This document shows, piece by piece, positions 60,783-64,000 of a stretch of DNA of 64,000 nt. Position 1 is the first letter of the stretch. Every line of letters begins with the position of its first letter. The translations under genes and the position numbers were made by a program. Below the pieces are notes generated by a model. The model was not told the DNA's origin. It ran no database searches and saw only the letters and a program-made list of their open reading frames with translations. The DNA lies in assembly GCA_023159155.1 (NCBI GenBank), contig JAJNNX010000007.1, forward strand, positions 868,001-932,000, written 5' to 3'. The DNA comes from Ustulina deusta. Its lineage: Eukaryota > Ascomycota > Sordariomycetes > Xylariales > Xylariaceae.

Positions 60783-63125
60783 GATGCATCTCGTGCCAAA
60801 AGAGGTTCGTGCTTCTTCGATCCCCTGTCCTGTGCCAAGCCACACCGTGGGGAACAACATCACGGCATTGACTGTGGCTTCGACCTGTGCTTGTGTGCGA
60901 AGGTGGTGTACTCGGCAGAATATGTCGTTGAACGAGATAATGAATGCAAGCTTCGAAAAAAAGAGCTAATGTGGAATTTGTATGTGTTATGTATAGCTCG
61001 ACAAGCTCGTCATATCCCAACTGGGCTTCCTCGCCCAGCGACGTCTCGCGCGAGGCGTCAGATTGAACCATACAGAGGCCACGGTCAGTTCCCATTACCT
61101 AACATCTACCTAACAGGAAGTGTTTTTTGTGTCAGGACTTGTTGCGTCTTGGCCTTCGACCGCCTTCATGCAATACTACCTACCTACCGGGATGAGATGA
61201 GAAGAGATGAGATGCACACAGACGGATAGAACGGCTAATACGTTTGCGTTTTCGTTTGGCGTTCTAGGCCCTCATCGCCAATAATTTGCAGGAGCTGATC
61301 CGCGATGGCCGGCACACGGTGGCGGACCTCATGACCATCGGCTCGACGATGCTGGGACGCCGCCACGTGCTGCCGTCCGTCGTGAGCACGCTGCACGAGA
61401 TCCAGGTCGAGGGCACGTTCCCCGTCGGCACGTACCTGGTGACGGTGCACAACCCCATCGCGACGGAGCACGGGGACCTCGCCAAGGCGCTGTACGGCAG
61501 CTTCCTGCCCGCGCCGCCGGCCCGCGCCTTCCCGCCGGCCCCGGCCTCGGCGTACGACGCCGCCAACGCCCCCGGCGCCGTGGTCGTCGTCAAGGGGCGC
61601 GTGGCTCTCAACGAGGGCCGCCGCCGCATCAGGCTCAAGGTCACGAGCAAGGGGGACCGCCCCATCCAGGTCGGCAGCCACTACCACTTCATCGAGACGA
61701 ACCCCCAGCTCGAGTTCGACCGCAAGCTGGCGTACGGCTACCGCCTCGACATCCCCGCCGGCACGTCGGTGCGCTTCGAGCCCGGCGGCGACAAGCCCGC
61801 CGACACCAAGACCGTGACGCTCGTGGAGATCGGCGGCCGCCGTGTCATCCGCGGCGGCAACAACCTCGCGTCCGGGACGGTGGATCTGGGCCGCGCCGAC
61901 GAGATCGTCGCGCGACTGCAGCAGGCGGGGTTCGCGCACGAGCCGCAGCCGACGGCTGGGCTATCGGGGGGAGATGAGGTGGTGGTGGCGCCGTTCACGA
62001 TGGACCGCGCGGCGTACCGCGCCATGTTCGGGCCGACGACGGGCGACCGTGTACGGCTCGGCTCGACGGACCTCTGGATCAAGGTCGAGAAGGACCTGAC
62101 GGTGTACGGCGACGAGTGCAAGTTCGGGGGCGGCAAGACGCTGCGCGAGGGAATGGGGCAGATGAGCGGGTGCGCCGACGCCGACTGTCTCGACCTCGTC
62201 GTCACGAACGCCCTCATAGTCGACTACACGGGCATCTACAAGGCCGACATCGGCGTTAAGGACGGCATGATCGTGGGCATCGGTAAGGCGGGAAACCCCG
62301 ACGTGATGGATGGCGTTACGGACGGCATGATCGTCGGGAGCTGCACTGATGTCATTGCTGGCGAGGGCAAGATCATCACCGCTGGTGGCATGGATTCGCA
62401 CATCCACTTTATCTGTCCTCAGCAGGTGTACGAGTCTATCGCCTCTGGTATTACCACCTTGCTTGGTGGTGGTGTGGGACCTAGGTGAGTTTCACGTCGC
62501 CGTCTATCTATTCGTCTACCTCTTGTTCCTGTAATCCGAAGGACGGGTAGGGATTATGCTCTTTTCTTCTTCTTTTTTCTTCATATTCCTTCGACTCTTT
62601 TATTTTCTGTCTAGCTTCGTCTCCGTCTCTTTTTTCTTTGTATTTTCCTTCTTCCTTCTAGCTGATAACATCACTAGCGCTGGCACATCGGCAACGACCT
62701 GCACGCCCGGCGCCAATTACACGCGCCAGATGCTGCAAGCCTGCGACGAGCTGCCCGTGAACATCGGGATCACGGGGAAGGGTAATGACAGCGCGCCGGA
62801 GGCGCTCCGGGAGCAGATCCTCGCAGGCCAGTGCGGGCTGAAGCTGCACGAGGACTGGGGCACGACGCCGGCGGCCATTGACGCGTGTCTGAGCGTGTGC
62901 GACGAGCTCGACGTGCAGTGCCTCATCCACACCGACACGCTCAATGAGTCCGGGTACGTGGAGTCGACGCTGGCGGCGTTCAAGGGCCGCACGATCCACA
63001 CATACCACACGGAGGGCGCGGGTGGCGGCCACGCACCGGATATTATCTCCGTGGTCGAGCACTCCAACGTGCTGCCTTCCAGCACGAACCCCACGCGCCC
63101 GTACACGGAGAACACCCTTGACGAA

Positions 63126-63157
<32 letters not shown>

Positions 63158-64000
63158 GTCGCGCGACATCCCCGAGGACGTGGCCTTCGCCGAGTCGCGC
63201 ATCCGCGCCCAGACCATCGCCGCCGAGGACGTCCTGCACGACCTCGGCGCTATTAGCATGATGTCCTCCGACTCCCAGGCTATGGGCCGCTGCGGCGAGG
63301 TCATCCTGCGCGCCTGGAACACGGCGCACAAGAACAAGGTCCAGCGCGGCGCCCTGCCCGAAGACTGCGGTACCGACGCCGACAACTTCCGCGTCAAGCG
63401 GTACGTCAGCAAGTACACGGTCAACCCGGCCCGCGCCCAGGGCATGGCCCACCTCATCGGCAGCGTCGAGGTTGGGAAGCTCGCTGATCTAGTCGTGTGG
63501 GATCCCGCCTGGTTTGGCACCAAGCCTAGCACCATTGTTAAGAGCGGGTTGATTGCTTGGGCTCAGATGGTATGTCTACTTTTCCTCTTCCTCTTCCTCT
63601 CCCTCTCCCTCTCTTTCTTATATATATAAGAAACCCCTCCCCGGTTATGTTTATGACCAGCATATACCTATTCCGATTTCCAGGGGTTTGATATTCTGCC
63701 TTGAACTCTTTTCTTCCCCTCTCTCCTTTTTCTGCTGCTTGATTAGTTCACCCCCCTCCCTTCCTCGCCGTGCGTGGATAGTCCTCCTCACAATACAAAA
63801 GACCAAGGAAAAAGAGGAGAGGGGGATACTTCACCCATCTCCTTAATCAACTGACCCACCCGTCCTCTCCAGGGCGACCCCAACGCCTCGATCCCAACAG
63901 TCCAACCGGTGATAGCGCGCCCGATGTTCGCACCGCTCGTGCCGTCGACGAGCGTCCTCTTCGTCTCGCAGGCCAGCATATCCAGCGGCGCCATCGCGAC
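60783..64000 (+). CDS. Urease, three-domain fungal type (3' end outside the window)
   Basis: Urease hydrolyses urea to ammonia and carbamate in the cytosol and needs nickel. Exon 1 (60783-60803) encodes only MHLVPKE; exon 2 is 60997-61083 ([20 protein letters not shown]); exon 3 is 61268-62484; exon 4 starts near 62662 and ends 63569; exon 5 runs from 63873 past the end. Order: gamma-like part (to about residue 100), beta-like part ([32 protein letters not shown]), then alpha part. Nickel and active-site motifs are all present: the HxH in GMDSHIHF (His414, His416), the Lys to be carbamylated in [10 protein letters not shown], the His in [10 protein letters not shown] and [13 protein letters not shown], the flap Cys in MVCHHL (63147-63149) and the Asp in [11 protein letters not shown]. 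Anomaly: exon 3 ends in phase 2 (GGGVGP-AG), but exon 4 (GATAACATC in frame, preceded by CT after the best acceptor CTTCTAG) does not fit; the in-phase acceptor at 62614 would add a 15-residue hydrophobic insert. Introns 2 and 4 hold GAGAT and CT-rich runs. Confidence 0.9.
63578..63618. repeat. CT-rich simple repeat in urease intron 4
   Basis: CTCTTC and CTCTCC units within the intron 63570-63872. Confidence 0.7.

Noticed and set aside
62556..62661. Phe-rich N-terminus of the second urease frame as a signal peptide
   Set aside because: It is a polypyrimidine intron end translated by chance.

Overview
This window is from a filamentous ascomycete (Pezizomycotina; the gene families would suit a Sordariomycete, but that rank is an inference). 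The evidence is short GT-AG introns (mostly about 45-190 bp), fungal-specific families (an F-box protein, a DUF1769 protein, an Ada3/Ngg1 SAGA subunit, a three-domain fused urease, a Pfs/nucleoside-phosphorylase protein) and a 28.7 kb AT-rich block whose changes are overwhelmingly C-to-T and G-to-A. That pattern is the mark of repeat-induced point mutation (RIP). Gene ends were rebuilt by hand from reading frames, splice sites and remembered family similarity; no search was run.

Layout. 1-5.7 kb: an F-box gene (16-1927) and a DUF1769 gene (4364-5655). 8.07-9.19 kb: an F-box-like gene with one frame break. 9.24-37.91 kb: one nest of LTR retrotransposons, resolved here by LTR pairs and target-site duplications (TSDs). 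Outer element 1 (9242-37909, TSD AATTA) carries element 3 (9984-15623, TSD TAAAA) in its body and element 2 (18651-37886, TSD GATCG/GATTA) in its 3' LTR. Element 2 in turn carries element 4 (24175-31461, TSD CTAAT), a truncated relative of element 4 (19991-about 22499), and a solo LTR (21009-21316, TSD TATAT) inside that truncated copy. A foldback/MITE-like element (37993-38487) lies just outside the nest.

39.1-44.8 kb: two co-oriented genes 291 bp apart. The first is a metacaspase homologue that keeps the catalytic His but has Ala in place of the catalytic Cys. The second is a 1361-residue protein with a large fungal-specific N-terminal region, a C-terminal Pfs/PNP_UDP nucleoside-phosphorylase domain and a basic C-terminal tail. 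This pair is the best candidate for an undescribed system: an inactive caspase-fold protein beside a nucleoside-processing domain of a type used as an effector or sensor in fungal NLR-like and bacterial defence proteins. The link is an inference.

47.3-50.1 kb: a chitin-binding (CBM18) gene with several frame breaks, facing a Cys-rich gene that has an in-frame TAA probably derived from CAA. 50.1-57.6 kb: no gene recognised. 57.6-60.0 kb: Ada3/Ngg1. 60.8-64.0 kb: urease, cut by the window end, with complete nickel-site motifs so far but a reading-phase conflict at its third intron.

Living genes at both edges are housekeeping or broadly conserved. The middle is an accessory, repeat-rich compartment with decayed genes (F-box-like, CBM18, Cys-rich) and the metacaspase/PNP pair.
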